Shown piece after piece: positions 1 to 11,900 of a stretch of 64,000 nt of DNA. A program made the position numbers and the translations under genes. The first letter of the stretch is position 1, and every line of letters starts with the position of its first letter. The notes below the pieces were generated by a model. The model saw only the letters and a program-made list of their open reading frames with translations, did not search any database and was not told the DNA's origin. Origin of the DNA: Rehmannia glutinosa (Eukaryota > Streptophyta > Magnoliopsida > Lamiales > Orobanchaceae); contig CM071931.1 of NCBI GenBank assembly GCA_016081115.2, positions 13,648,284-13,712,283 of the forward strand, given 5' to 3'.

Positions 1-362
1 GCTAAAAATAGGAGCCAACAGGTGATTTCAGAATCAAGAATGCCGGAAGAAGGTTTTTTCTTCCATGTTTGTAGTTAAAAACGGGATTTTGTATTGTGAT
101 TCTAGGATTGGGAAAAAGATGGCTGTACTAAAATTTGCCAAGTAAGAATAAGAAAAAAAAAGAAATATCAAGAGAACGAGAATAAAATAAAGTTAACAAT
201 AAGAACGGACAGCCCTAGCAAGTCTAAGAATGCATCATTGGAGAAATTTCATAAAACCTCATCGTATTAACAAGCAACAAGATGGCAACAGCACCCTACA
301 GATCGTCAACAACTATCTTCTCAATTGAAAGGATCATGCATATCATCTAAAATGATAATTAC

Positions 363-3300
363 CTCAACATGAAGTGCATTCCTCCATCGACAAAATAATA
401 AGGAGAGTTCGTCAACAAGAAAAGTTTCTTCCCATTCTCCTTTAGCATTCTCAGGAAGCGACATTAGCTGTCCCTGGAGTAATACCAGACACCCAAAACC
501 TGGTCAACTGCTCAAATTTTTTCACTTAAGATGTGTCTAAATAGTTATAAGATAATATTAACAACTTGTGAACAAGTTAACGTACATTCTTCACGAGATA
601 CTTCTTGGATCAGACAGAATTCCTCGATGTGCTAATCCACTTTCGATGTACATGCTGAATTGCTCGATTCACATCTTGATAAACATAAGAAGCATCAAAT
701 TCCAGCTTGGCATCAACAAAATGTTGAATAATATCAGCAATAAGGCATGCCTGCAGAATAACAACAACATACACTGACTCAACCAGTCCGGCTCATCAAG
801 GAAACATGCCACCTGAGATAAATATATATCTACAGTTCCTATAAGTTTTATATCCCAGAGAAATACAGCATAAGCACCATTTTGTACCACATAAATTTGT
901 GATATTTTTTTAAGTGCATTTTATCACCTTTCAAAGCTTCTCACTTATTCAATGGCATCCTTACTTTTTCATTATGGGATCATCCAATTTTAACTTACGC
1001 AGCAACTACACTTCATCCCTCTGAGAATTTTTTTTTACCTTAGGTTAGGAAGACAAGTGAGCTCAATCTCAAGAGTTGTCAAAACATGGCTAACCCTTGA
1101 AAATGAACCTGCTATTAAAATCATACTTTCATGATTAATAAGTCAACAAGAAGAGCCTGTAACTCAAAACTTGCCTCATTGCCCTGTCTTCATACCAGTT
1201 GTACTATCTGATCAATCACATAAAAGGGCCAATTGTAACTAATGTCACAGAGCTAAAACCATAAAAATAAATTTGAAGGTTTACTTTTCATGTTTTGAAA
1301 TAAATTCAAGCTGCATACGTCAATAAAGACCTCGACGTATACTTTGCAGTCAGTATCCACTCATAGTAGTAGCAGATATAGCTTATGCCATGGGCCATGA
1401 AAATAATATCATAGCATATATAGCTTATGCCATGGATCCAAGAATAAGAATATCAGTTTCTTTTTCTGATGTCATTTAGTTTCTATACTTATAAACTTGT
1501 TTATACAGATCACTATAACTAATGTGTTTATAAGCCACGACAATGTCTATTGCCTTCCGTGACATGTTTAGTTCAGTTCACTCCAGATTATAAGCACAAC
1601 TTCAGACTGTCGATAGAAAGATTTCATATTGTTAATCCAGAATGTTCAATATTCCTTGATAGCTAGCATTTCCTAAATATTTAATGAAAATGATGATGAT
1701 TATCTTTACATTTTAAACATGTTCCAACACCATGGTGGTTATCCATTTGTGTAATACTACTAAAAATGCAGTGAGAGAAAGTATGGGCCTAGGGGAAAGA
1801 CACGATGTCCTAAGTCTTCAAGGCTATCTTAGTGACTTGCTGGTTGATCAGGTTTCTGATTAAATCAGTACCCACATTTCCACTTTTAGCCTAGTGGCGA
1901 AACTTGGTAAACTAAAAATGGGATATTACTTATTAAGACACTACATTCTTACAGTACTAATAGGTCAGTTTCTATCATAAAGGGATCCAGCACCACACTA
2001 GTTATATGACTGACCTAGGTGAATCATTTAAAGGGGATATCAGGGTACATTTCCCTCCAAGGAAATTTCAGGGATAAACGAGTTCTTGAAGAAAATCCAA
2101 ACTTTTTTTTTTTTGCTAAACATATGTAGCCTATACCGAGTTCTCTCTGAAAATATGTTCAAGTGATTCCTTTTTAAAGTGGATATATAACTCTGAAAGC
2201 TTCCTGCAATACTCATGACCAAGATTGAGGAGAAAATACTCAGCAAAGTTTAAAATTGAATGTCATTTGTGTGTATATTTTAACACAACTATGCAAACAT
2301 AAATTGTAAACATAGCAGCTATTGCAGCTTTCAAAAATATAAGAAGAAGCTCATCTCCACGATCATTTATAATTTAAAAAAAAAAAATAATAATTCCTGA
2401 ATGTGGTGGTTATGAAATATGTATGATTTTTTGAAACTAAAGTAAATATTTAAGATTAAGCGGTCATTCATGATAAATCATGACAAAACATTATCAAAAC
2501 CATTTAAATAACAATGGAGAAATATGTAACAAGAAAACTAGAATAGCATGAGAAAATGTATCGAATGAACTAACCTCACTGAAGCAAAAGAAGTCCATCA
2601 AACCCACTAGCCCTCGAGCTTGATGACGACCAATATGTCGTGTACCATATAAGTCATTGATTTCTGATCGGCTGAGCTGTATTTTCATGGATAATATCAT
2701 CGAAGATATTAGCTTGACCAATACTGTTTAATATCCCATTTGTTGTAACAATTTGAGCATACTTACTCACTATCTAGGCATGAAACTTCATTATTTAGTT
2801 ATGCAACAACATACGTATAAAACAGATCACACAGCAGTGATAAACAGATGGGGAATCCTAGAATTTTCAGGCACTCATTTACATATTTTGATTGAGAGGC
2901 CTAGGGAAGTTTGAGAGCAAGACTCTTTTATCAAAGAGACAGAACTTAATGTCCACGTAATAGAGGAGTATTAAAACCAATTTGTCTTTCCACTACGGAT
3001 AAGTTTTTTCAGAAAAACAATTAAGATAATTTCACAGAGGAGTTAAATGAGAGAGGTTTAAAATCTGAATTTAGCAAACCCAGAGATACGTAAACCATTA
3101 CAAACAAGTTTGTGGAAAGATCACTAATTCAATATGTCATTCAAAGATAACTGAAAACCTAATCTGCACAAAAAAAGATAGTTATTTCCTTGGCTTGTTT
3201 TGACAAAAATTGAAAAATAATATGGAAGTTTTTGTCTGTGTGCCATTCATATACATATGCTGCTAAGACAAGAAGGACACCATTTTCCTTTTTTCCAAAT

Positions 3301-5952
3301 ACCTCTTCACATTCAAGTGCTTCTTGCCTCTAGTATGATATATGTGCATGCAAAAATTTCAGGTTTTCACTAGCTGTTGCAGCCATATAACCTAAGATAT
3401 TTTACAATGTGGTGTGAATGATGTCCCTCAAAGCACCGGCTGAGCTGCCAAGACAGCAGGAATGGAAACACCATCACCCCCACCCCCGGAATTCCGAAGT
3501 TTACTGTCGTGGAAAACTGGTTTTCTCTACATTTCAATTATTAGTTATTCCCTTCCTCTTTGTTTCATAAATATGTTTCTAACCCCCTTTCCCATGGGAG
3601 CAATGGCACCCTTACAGGAACCATCTATAATAATCAATTTTTTGAATCTTTAGCAACATGCAAATTTATTTTCTTGTCCCTTTCCTTTGTCCAAGTGTTC
3701 AGCACCCACAGACTTTTCTTTCTACAATCCATGTGTGTGGGCCGGATGGGTGGGGGATAAATGGATGTTTGGTACGTGGTTTGCATGCTGTCAAACAGGA
3801 ATGAGTATCAGATTTCATCTGCAGCATTATTTCATTGAAAGTTGTTAAACTGAAAGATTATTATAAAGTTCAAATGATTAGAAATAATTGTAGTAACAAC
3901 AATTATTGATGACACCATTAAAATTCAGAGTTTATTAAAAATGTTAAATCAGAATCTTTCAAGTTGTAGTAAAACATAATATTACGAAGAATTATTTTGA
4001 TTTAAGTGCTTGGTGTTTAACTTGTCAGAACTTTTCATGCAAAGAACTGCATAAACTGTTTGCTCTGTCATTAATTATTTAGCTCACGTTATATTTCACC
4101 AATATAAACATTATATAATGTAAAATTAATTTTTTAAGTGCTTGGTTTTGTAACTTAACAGAATATTTCACGCAAAGTGATTCCATGAACTGTTCGACTC
4201 TCGTTGATGACATCATGACAGCCAGGGGTATCTCACCACACAATGACGCTCCACCCTCCCTAACACACTCATAACATATACCCCATCCACCATGCTCCAA
4301 AGCATTTTTCACGTTGTCATGGTATTATTATTTTACAGCTGTCTTTGAATAAATTCATTAGATCTCCTATAAGCCTTCTTTCCTCTAACTTCATCAAGAT
4401 GTCATTGTTCAAACTATTGACCATTTAATTTTTTTTTTCCTGAACTAAGATTTATCTTCCGATTAATTCCAGAAAGAGAAGAGAGAAATATCTGATCCAG
4501 CAGTATATGTTCTGTAAGGAATCAGAATTTAAAACATTCAAAAGACAGAAAGTTACATATACCTTGCGCCTGCCAAAATAGCATCCATCAGGCTCGATTG
4601 ATCCAAAGAAATCCAGCTTCATCAGACATCCTTTGACTTGTCATAATACAGCCCTCTTATTGGAAATGAATTATCATATTTGAATTCCAAGCAACTATCA
4701 GGATATCTAAGCTGAAAAGCGCACAACAAAAACAAAGATATAAACTGCTATATGTTTCTACCCAAGTTGTGGACAGAATGAACTTGATGCATACTAAGAT
4801 CTTCTCCACGGAAACATTCTGAACATACCTCATTAACCAAATACTCTTTGGCAAGATCATATATTAAGCTTTGTAAATTGGCGAATAATGTGCCAATGTG
4901 TAGTCATAGTCAAACCCGAACACTTGTATATTGTCCAATCTCAAGTTCTTGTTTACATATATACCTAAAATGTCAATTTAACAAATTATCCCAGCAGAAG
5001 TTGACTTTTCAGTTAAATGAAACAAAAAAGAAATGCTTGCAACCTTTAGGATCTGTTTTAGGCATTTCTTGCAATGCATCCGTGCTTTGAGAAACCTCTC
5101 CCTTCACAGTATTAAATACATGACGAATCTTGGCAATTTCATCCTCTAAAATCGGGTTTCCTTCCTTTTCTTCCAATTTCAGCACTCTTTGCTCTGTCGT
5201 GAAAACTGAGCTAAATTTACGGAGAATGTTTCTTCCAACCCCTAAAAATATCAAAAATGATATTCAATGAAACAAACAGTTCTCCTTCTTTTCATATCTA
5301 GACAGGTCCACTGAGATTGTCAAAGCAAGTTCATATTTGCCTAGAGCTATGCATCATCCAATGCCATGATCTTTCAAAAGAATATATTACATACATACCG
5401 CTTGTTTACCTCAAATGAAATAAGTTCAAATCCCAAAAAAAGCACAAATACCCACTCAATGAGAAAATACAACGGGCTGCATGTGGCGCAAAATAAGTGG
5501 ACTTGGAAACCAGAACCAGCAACTCACTAATTCCAACTGATTTTTCAAAATCCCCAATTTTAACAATTCTCCAAATTCACGGCTACTTCCCATTTTCACA
5601 CATTTCAAGATAAAAGTCATATTTCATAATTCACGTAAGCACACAATGAGAGTTTAAAAGAAGACCTTCAACAAATCCAGAATGCGCAATGTTCGTGCCC
5701 TGCAAATGTTAATTAGAAAAAGAATAAAAATAGTTAAGAAACTAACAAATACATCATACAGTAATTTACATCTATATTGAGAAAAAAGAGAAAAAAATGA
5801 AAAGAAAAAAAAACAGTAATATAATCCATATATGTAAAGGCATATGTAGTTGAAGGAAAATAAGCACTAAACTTTAAAAATTCCTATATAGCCAGCTGAA
5901 TTACCGGAAGAGAAGAACCAAATGGAGAGAGCCTTCTGCGAAAAGAGGCCAT
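363..5952 (-). CDS. Cytosolic purine 5'-nucleotidase (HAD-IG family), 5' part, eight exons
   Basis: By family this enzyme dephosphorylates purine nucleoside monophosphates (IMP/GMP-type cytosolic 5'-nucleotidase). Exons read on the minus strand are 5952-5905 (start MASFRRRLSPFG), 5699-5666, 5241-5044, 4964-4829, 4711-4563, 2676-2575, 750-586 and 473-363, with GT..AG borders. Exon 4 holds the HAD nucleophile motif FDYDYTLAHY (DxDxT). Exon 5 reads DFFGSIEPDGCYFGRR, exon 6 ARGLVGLMDFFCFSE, and exon 8 LLTNSPYYFVDGG, the second HAD motif. The family is about 600 residues; the remaining third lies beyond position 1. Oddities: single-base frame breaks in exon 4 (near 4,885), exon 5 (near 4,630), exon 7 (near 645 and 605) and exon 8 (near 455). 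The surrounding protein stays highly conserved, so these look like sequence errors rather than pseudogene decay. The two largest introns are about 1.9 and 1.8 kb. Family assignment is firm; whether the gene is functional is uncertain. Confidence 0.88.
4002..4197. repeat. Imperfect direct repeat pair of about 63 bp inside the long intron
   Basis: Positions 4002-4064 and 4133-4197 share the order TTAAGTGCTTGGT, then CAGAA, then CGCAAAG or TGCAAAG, then CATGAACTGTT or CATAAACTGTT. They sit in the 1.9-kb intron between nucleotidase exons 5 and 6. The rest of that intron, and the intron at 751-2574, show no gene. Confidence 0.5.
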
Positions 5953-6225
5953 AAATAAATTCAATTTTCTGCCTTTCTGGTTCAATTTGAGATTCTTCAA
6001 ACTGTAATTTTCTTCATTTGGTTACATGGAATTGATGAATTAGGGTTCTCAACATGAAAATTTGTTCTTCAGTGTATAAAAAATGACAGCAACATTTTAT
6101 GCGTAGCCGCCAATTTCAATACCGAATCAGATTATTATTATAAATAACATAATATTAATATATATTTTTTGTTATCGTAAAAATACGTAGCCATTTGTTA
6201 TCGTAAATTTGTTTCTTCATTTTTT
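5953..6225. other. Upstream region of the nucleotidase gene
   Basis: This AT-rich stretch lies 5' of the minus-strand nucleotidase start and should contain its 5' UTR and core promoter. I see no reliable TATA position. A short direct repeat, TTTGTTATCGTAAA, occurs twice between about 6,168 and 6,210. The segment 6,081-6,113 is nearly repeated at 26,961-26,993. Confidence 0.35.
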
Positions 6226-7450
6226 TTGCGCGTGCGATGCACGCGGTGTGTTAATGTCGATTTTGTCTTGGGATCATATGAAATGGGTTGTGTTGGACCA
6301 TATTAGGTTTGTTGTGTCGAACCATAAAATTTGATGTAAATAAAAATTATTTTTTGAGATATTATTAATAACTATTTGTGATATTACCTAGGTCAAGAAT
6401 CTAAGAATTTTCTTTTGGTGGGCCTTGCAAATTATTTTTGCATCTAATTTCTGACATATTATTTCCGGATTCAAATTTTCTACAAATATTTGAATTAAAT
6501 AAGATAAAAATAAATAAATAAAATGGATATAATAACTCAATCTCGGTTTACTTCCAAATAGATATAAAGTATGTTCGTTTGCGAGATCAAAATGCTTATA
6601 TAATAAAAAAATCATATAATTTTTTAATTCAAGTTTATAACATATGTATATAAACCGCAAAATTAAAATTATTATGTGAATAATGTGAAAAATGGGTTCA
6701 TTATCTTTGATATAATGAAATAACCTGTGTTGATATTCTATATTAAAACTATTAGTAACAACACATTTATATTATTATAAAAATATAAATGATACTGAAA
6801 AAAAAATAAAATCTTACCACGCTATCTTGAAAACACATTCTAGATTCAACGCTTGATTTTTGTGATTTTCTGATTCAACACTTGATTTTGTGATTGTATA
6901 ATGACCTTTCATATATGTGGACCAACCTAAGTTTCATAAATTACATTAGTTTTTCTCATGTTTAAATCGTGCATGAGTGTAATAAATGAAGCCATATATA
7001 TTTTTGTGGTTGAATTCAAAGAAAGTAAGAGAGAATTTACAATTTGAGTTTGCTTGTAATGAGATCTCACAATTGTCAACTATTTATAAGGGTGTAGGAA
7101 CAACTTTGAAGGAAATTACCATCATATATATGTTATAATATAATACCATTCAATTCGAATATTTAATATATGGTAAATTTAATATATGGTAATAATTGGA
7201 TATGGTTCATGAATTGTTATATATAGATTAGATGTTTTAAAATTTAATTATTTTGGAATATTCTCACTGATGCAAGAAAAAAGAGACGTTATCAATTTAT
7301 ATGATTTGGTCAATTCATTTCAAGGGCATCTTTGATTGATTTTATACCAATTTGAATCGTTTGAACATTTAATTGCAATTACTATAAATAAAATCAATAC
7401 AGTCTACATTTATGGAAAACTACATATTATAAATTGTAATTACATATTTT

Positions 7451-8640
7451 AATAATATTTCTATAGTAACATTATAAATTTGATCCATATTTATCCGATT
7501 ATTTAAATATTTTTGATTTTGAATCATGCTTTATAGAAAAATATGCAAAGATTTATTCTTGATTGCAATCAAGATTTGGCCTTACTTTCAGTTTCCATAA
7601 GTTTTTATGGTAGCCATATAACCAATTTAAACCATATTTAACTAAAGGCAAAAACTTGCGTGAGACGGTCTCACTGGGATTTAGATCCGTGAGGCGGTGC
7701 CTTACACAAAGTTTTAAAGATTTTTTTTTCCGATTTTATTTTTCTTAGGGTTTATATTTGTTTTTTTAGGTTTATTTTGTTTCTTGGGTTTATTTTTAAT
7801 TGATTTGGATTTTTAGGATTTTTAGTTTTTTTTAGGTTTATTTTTTTTTTTGGGTTTAATTTTGTTTTTCGGTTTATTCTTCATGGTTCATGTTTTTAGG
7901 GTTTATTTTTGTTTCTTCATGGTTCATTATTATTTTTAAATTTATTTTCATGGTTCATGTTCTCAAGACGATTCCTTAGGAGGTCCGTCTCACGGATTTA
8001 GATCCGTGAGACCGTCTCACAAGAGACTTGCTCTTAACTAAATTGAATAAGATATATCGGATATCCAAATTAAACTTTCCTACATGTTTTCTCCTTAGTT
8101 TTGATATGCCTACGAAAATTAAAAAGTCAACCATATTAATTTAGATTCTAAAATTGATTTATCTCACAAAGAATAGCCATTAACTTGATAAATTACAATC
8201 AGTATTATAGGAGAAAATAAAAAAATACGAAAACAATTTTTAAAAAGTGTCTTACGTTTTTAGAAAAGGATTTGTTATTTTGATAAATTTTTATAGTAAT
8301 ATTATAAATTGTGAATGCAATTTTTGATAATTTTATAGTAATATTATAAATTGATCCTATCCAAATATTTACACGTTTTTGATTTTATATCATGCTCTAT
8401 AGAAAGTGATTCAAAGACATTTATTGTGATTGCAATCAAGATTCACTTTAATTTCGGTTCATAAGTCTGTTTTTTGACAATTATTTAGTTAATTTAAACT
8501 ATATTTAACTAAATTGAAGATGATATATTATTGAATTGAATACCAAAATTAATCTTCCCTATATGTTTTCTCCTTAATTTTAGTATGTGTACCAAAATTA
8601 AAAAGTCAACCACATTAATTTATATTACAAAAACGTAAAA
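7451..8640. repeat. Two diverged direct repeats inside the Helitron-related element
   Basis: The segment from about 7,451 to 8,160 (ignoring the MITE at 7,647-8,033) is repeated at about 8,325-8,640. Shared landmarks are GATTGCAATCAAGATT, TTTAACTAAA, ACATGTTTTCTCCTTA or ATATGTTTTCTCCTTA, and AAATTAAAAAGTCAACCA. The second copy provides an empty site for the MITE. Confidence 0.6.
7647..8033. mobile_element. Mutator-like MITE with 9-bp target duplication
   Basis: The 387-bp element has imperfect terminal inverted repeats: GGCAAAAACTTGCGTGAGAC at the left, and at the right, on the opposite strand, GAGCAAGTCTCTTGTGAGAC. Both continue into GGTCTCAC and a further inverted block around GATTTAGATCCGTGAG. 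The flanks are TTAACTAAA (7638-7646) and TTAACTAAA (8034-8042), a perfect 9-bp duplication typical of the Mutator superfamily. The diverged second copy of the flanking repeat (near 8,515) lacks the insertion and has a single TTAACTAAA. There is no transposase; the interior is T-rich. Confidence 0.8.
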
Positions 8641-8725
8641 AATAAAATAAAAATATTCGAATTTTTTTAGAAAGTGTCATTTAAAGTGGAAAACATATTT
8701 AGAAACTATTTTGCTTTTATATATA

Positions 8726-8757
8726 CTAGTGTAACACCTGCCATGCACGTGAGTGTT
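8726..8757 (-). other. Helitron 3' terminus: hairpin plus CTAG
   Basis: On the minus strand the element ends with a hairpin (AACAC at 8733-8737 pairing with GTGTT at 8753-8757, and an inner CAC..GTG), then ACACTAG, and T as the first outside base at 8725. This is the hairpin, CTRR and A/T insertion-site arrangement of Helitrons. The adjoining outside sequence is the 5' end of another Helitron-like element. Confidence 0.75.
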
Positions 8758-8910
8758 ATATTGGGCCTCTGCAATTGGATTATGTTGAATAATATAGAGT
8801 TTGTTGTGTCGAACCATTGGATTTATGTAAAAAAAAAGTAATATTAATAAAATATAAAATGTAAAATATAATTCATACAAATTATTAAAACTAAAGAACT
8901 AGATAAAAAA

Positions 8911-11900
8911 CTACAAATTTTCAAAGACTTCTTTGTACACGACATTCATTGTTTGCTTGTTGTTTGATTCTTCGTCACCACAAACTAATATTTTTAAACC
9001 CTTGCGATTGGTGACTCTGGAAACAACAACGTATAATTGGCCATGGCTGAAGACTGGATTCCGCAAAAATAGACCGACATTGGAGAGAGATTGGCATTGA
9101 CTCTTATTTATAGTCATTGCATACGATACAATAAGAGGGAATTGTCTTCGTTGAAACTTGAATGGAATCCTGAGGTCCGATGGGGTCAATGTCATTCGCG
9201 GAATCAACACCTTATGCCCTGCATTTGTTCCAGTGAGAATTTTAGCTTCCAGCACATGTTTGGCGAGCCTCGTAATAACCAATCTAGTGCCGTTACATAG
9301 TCCAATAGAATGGTCCATGTTCCTCAAGAGCATAACCGGCGTACCGACTTTCAAATGCAATTCATGATTAGGAACACCGGAACATCTTATCCGTTCAAAA
9401 ATTTTCGTGTGTGCGGATCGTGCGAAAAGTCAACATTAGCATCGGATTTGCACGTGCTATCGGAGCTCAAATACGCCTGGCCTCGTAAGAATTTAATGAT
9501 GTCATATACTTGATTTATGGACTCAACAACATCAAGGGTCGGTGCGATAGCCCTCTCTTTCAAGTAAGTAGGATCTTCAACGGCTTCTCTAAACATCGGA
9601 TAAGTACTTTCAACAATAGTTGCAATTGGATCACCTAAGATTGTAGCACGATATCTTCAGGTATATCAATAGTTGCACAACCATCGCTCGATCCTCCGAT
9701 TGTTCCGTCTCCAATGCTTGCAATCCATTCGAAAATTGCACCAAATCGCATAATCATCGATTCCACCTAAGCTTTGAAGGCGCATGTTCTTAGTAAGTTT
9801 AAATATTGTGCAATCCTTCCACAAATATGATGAATTAATTGTTGCATTCACAATGTCCTGCCGACTTCCCTTAGGTATAACCGACAAGATTTGTCTGAAG
9901 TCTCCACCAAACACAACTGTTTTTCCTCCAAACACTACATTTTCCTTCAACGGATTTTCTATTTTTAAAAGAGCTCGCAAAGTTTCGTCAAGTGCTTGAA
10001 AGCAAAACTTGTGCATCATCGGTGCATCGTCCCAGATTATAAGTTTAGAACGAATAATCAACTCCTCGAGCGGACTCTCCTGATTGATATTGCATGTAGA
10101 GTCTTGATTTGGGTTTAAGGGAATAAGAAATCGCGAATCGCAGATTCTTCCACCTGGCAATGAAGAGATGCTATGCCGCTTGATGCAACGTTTAGTACAA
10201 TTTCCTTTGATCTCAACGCCGCAGATAAAGCCTCCATAAAAATGTCTTTCCTGTACCTCCATATCCGTGAGACAAAAACATACCACACTTGTCGGATGCC
10301 ACCGCATGCATTATTTTCGAAAGTAAAACGACGTTGTTCATCGTTTAGCTTGGCAAGCATATTCCTGCTCAACCAATAGCACTTTACGATCGTGAGCGTA
10401 ACTCATCGTATATCGATCTGTTTCGGTGGTTTTGAAGATTCTCAATATCCTAAATGGCATCGAATCAAAATTATGAGACTCTTTACCATGATTCCTTAAC
10501 AATTTTTCAATTTCCACCAAGGCAAGATTCTTTATTTGGTTCTCACTCAATACCGGATCCGCACAAGAAGAAGAAAAATAATAAATTTCATAAAAATGAA
10601 TAAATTTCATAAAAACAGAGTACCACTAAAATTTATAAACAATGAAAAAATACGCCCAAAAGGTATGATGTAAGATATAAAATAGAATATATCAATACCT
10701 TGATGATTTAGAAGTCTTCTTCGATTATATAAAATATCATCCGAAAGCAACTCCTAACACTTCTCCCCCTATTTGTCTCTAGCCTCGCTCAACGAATCCG
10801 ATGACAACAATGACGCAAAGCAGACTTCTTAGGGTTTCAAAGGATGCCCGGTGACTCGCTTCAATGATGGCGTCAATATATTCCCTATCATCTTCTAACG
10901 CATCAAGAGAGTAGCAAGCTTCGCGATATGAAGAGTGTTGCACATTACCTTCTTGTAGTCGTCGTGACACGTGGCCCCTCGGACCACGTTAATGAGACAC
11001 CTCAAATAGTACATATCCCCACAACCCGGAGGACATAAAAACACGCCTATTGATTTTCCAATCTTCCTCAGCACCCACTTTCTAAGATCTCGCTTCAAAC
11101 GAATTTAGTTGGAGCTTGAAGATAAGTCAACTCCCGAGCTTGAGGATATATTTTATTCGCTTCCATCCAAGCTAAAAACATGCTTTCTTTTGACTGAATC
11201 TTTCTTGAACATCATCTATTCTTTCCGAATCAGTGAAAATAACACTTTGCTCGTTTGGAAGATGGAAGCTTAGACGTTCAACTCGGAGGGTATTTATATT
11301 GGATTTCAAAACCAAGTAATCTCCATCTTTTTGCCTCACACGATGAAATGTATCTACAATCGTAAAACATACTAACTTCATCAACAGTTTTCCCGGATTC
11401 TTCATCATTATCGCCGTATAAAAGATGCAAAGAACCCGATCATGTCCTTTATTCACATACTTGAACAAATATTTTATGGATCTCGGGATTTGGTTACACC
11501 ACTCTACATTAATGTGTGCTCCGTACTTTCAAGAAGAATCGACGATTATGCGGCACAACATATCTGTTATCCAAAGGAACACCATTTTTCTCCATAATTC
11601 TCCCATTATTTCTTCTCTTGCCTATAATGCGGATACCCTTCTTCATCAATAGTAGTTGCATCCACAAACTTTTTTGGAAAATGCTTAGTGCATCGTCCCT
11701 CAGCCATACATGGAGAGCTTTTTCTAACATCTCCACATGGACCGTGAATCATGTGGTCTCTCACAACAACATAGTAATACGGATCAACTGCCTCATCGTG
11801 TATTTACGCCGATATAATACGATCTATATCATCTCATTGGATACTTGTCTTCTTTAAAAAAGCAATATGTGTGCATGAGGCAAACCACGCTTCTGAAATT

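Larger units (their letters stand above)
6226..8725 (-). mobile_element. Helitron-related non-autonomous element, 3' end degenerate
   Basis: Read on the minus strand, the block begins at 8725 with TATATATAAAAGCAAAATAG and AAATATGTTTTCC. This resembles the 5' end of the large Helitron at 26,952 (TATATATAAAAACAAAGC then AAATATGTTTTCC). It ends near 6,226 with a perfect hairpin (GCGTGC-GAT-GCACGC, 6230-6244). The roughly 80 bp before that hairpin contain TGGTTCGACACAACAAAC, which also occurs just before the 3' end of the large Helitron. The final CTRR expected of a Helitron is not seen, so this end is degenerate or truncated. There is no coding capacity. Confidence 0.5.

Noticed and set aside
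3462..3760. Two overlapping plus-strand open frames in the nucleotidase intron
   Set aside because: They lie inside an intron of the minus-strand gene, have no recognisable motif and show ordinary AT-rich composition.
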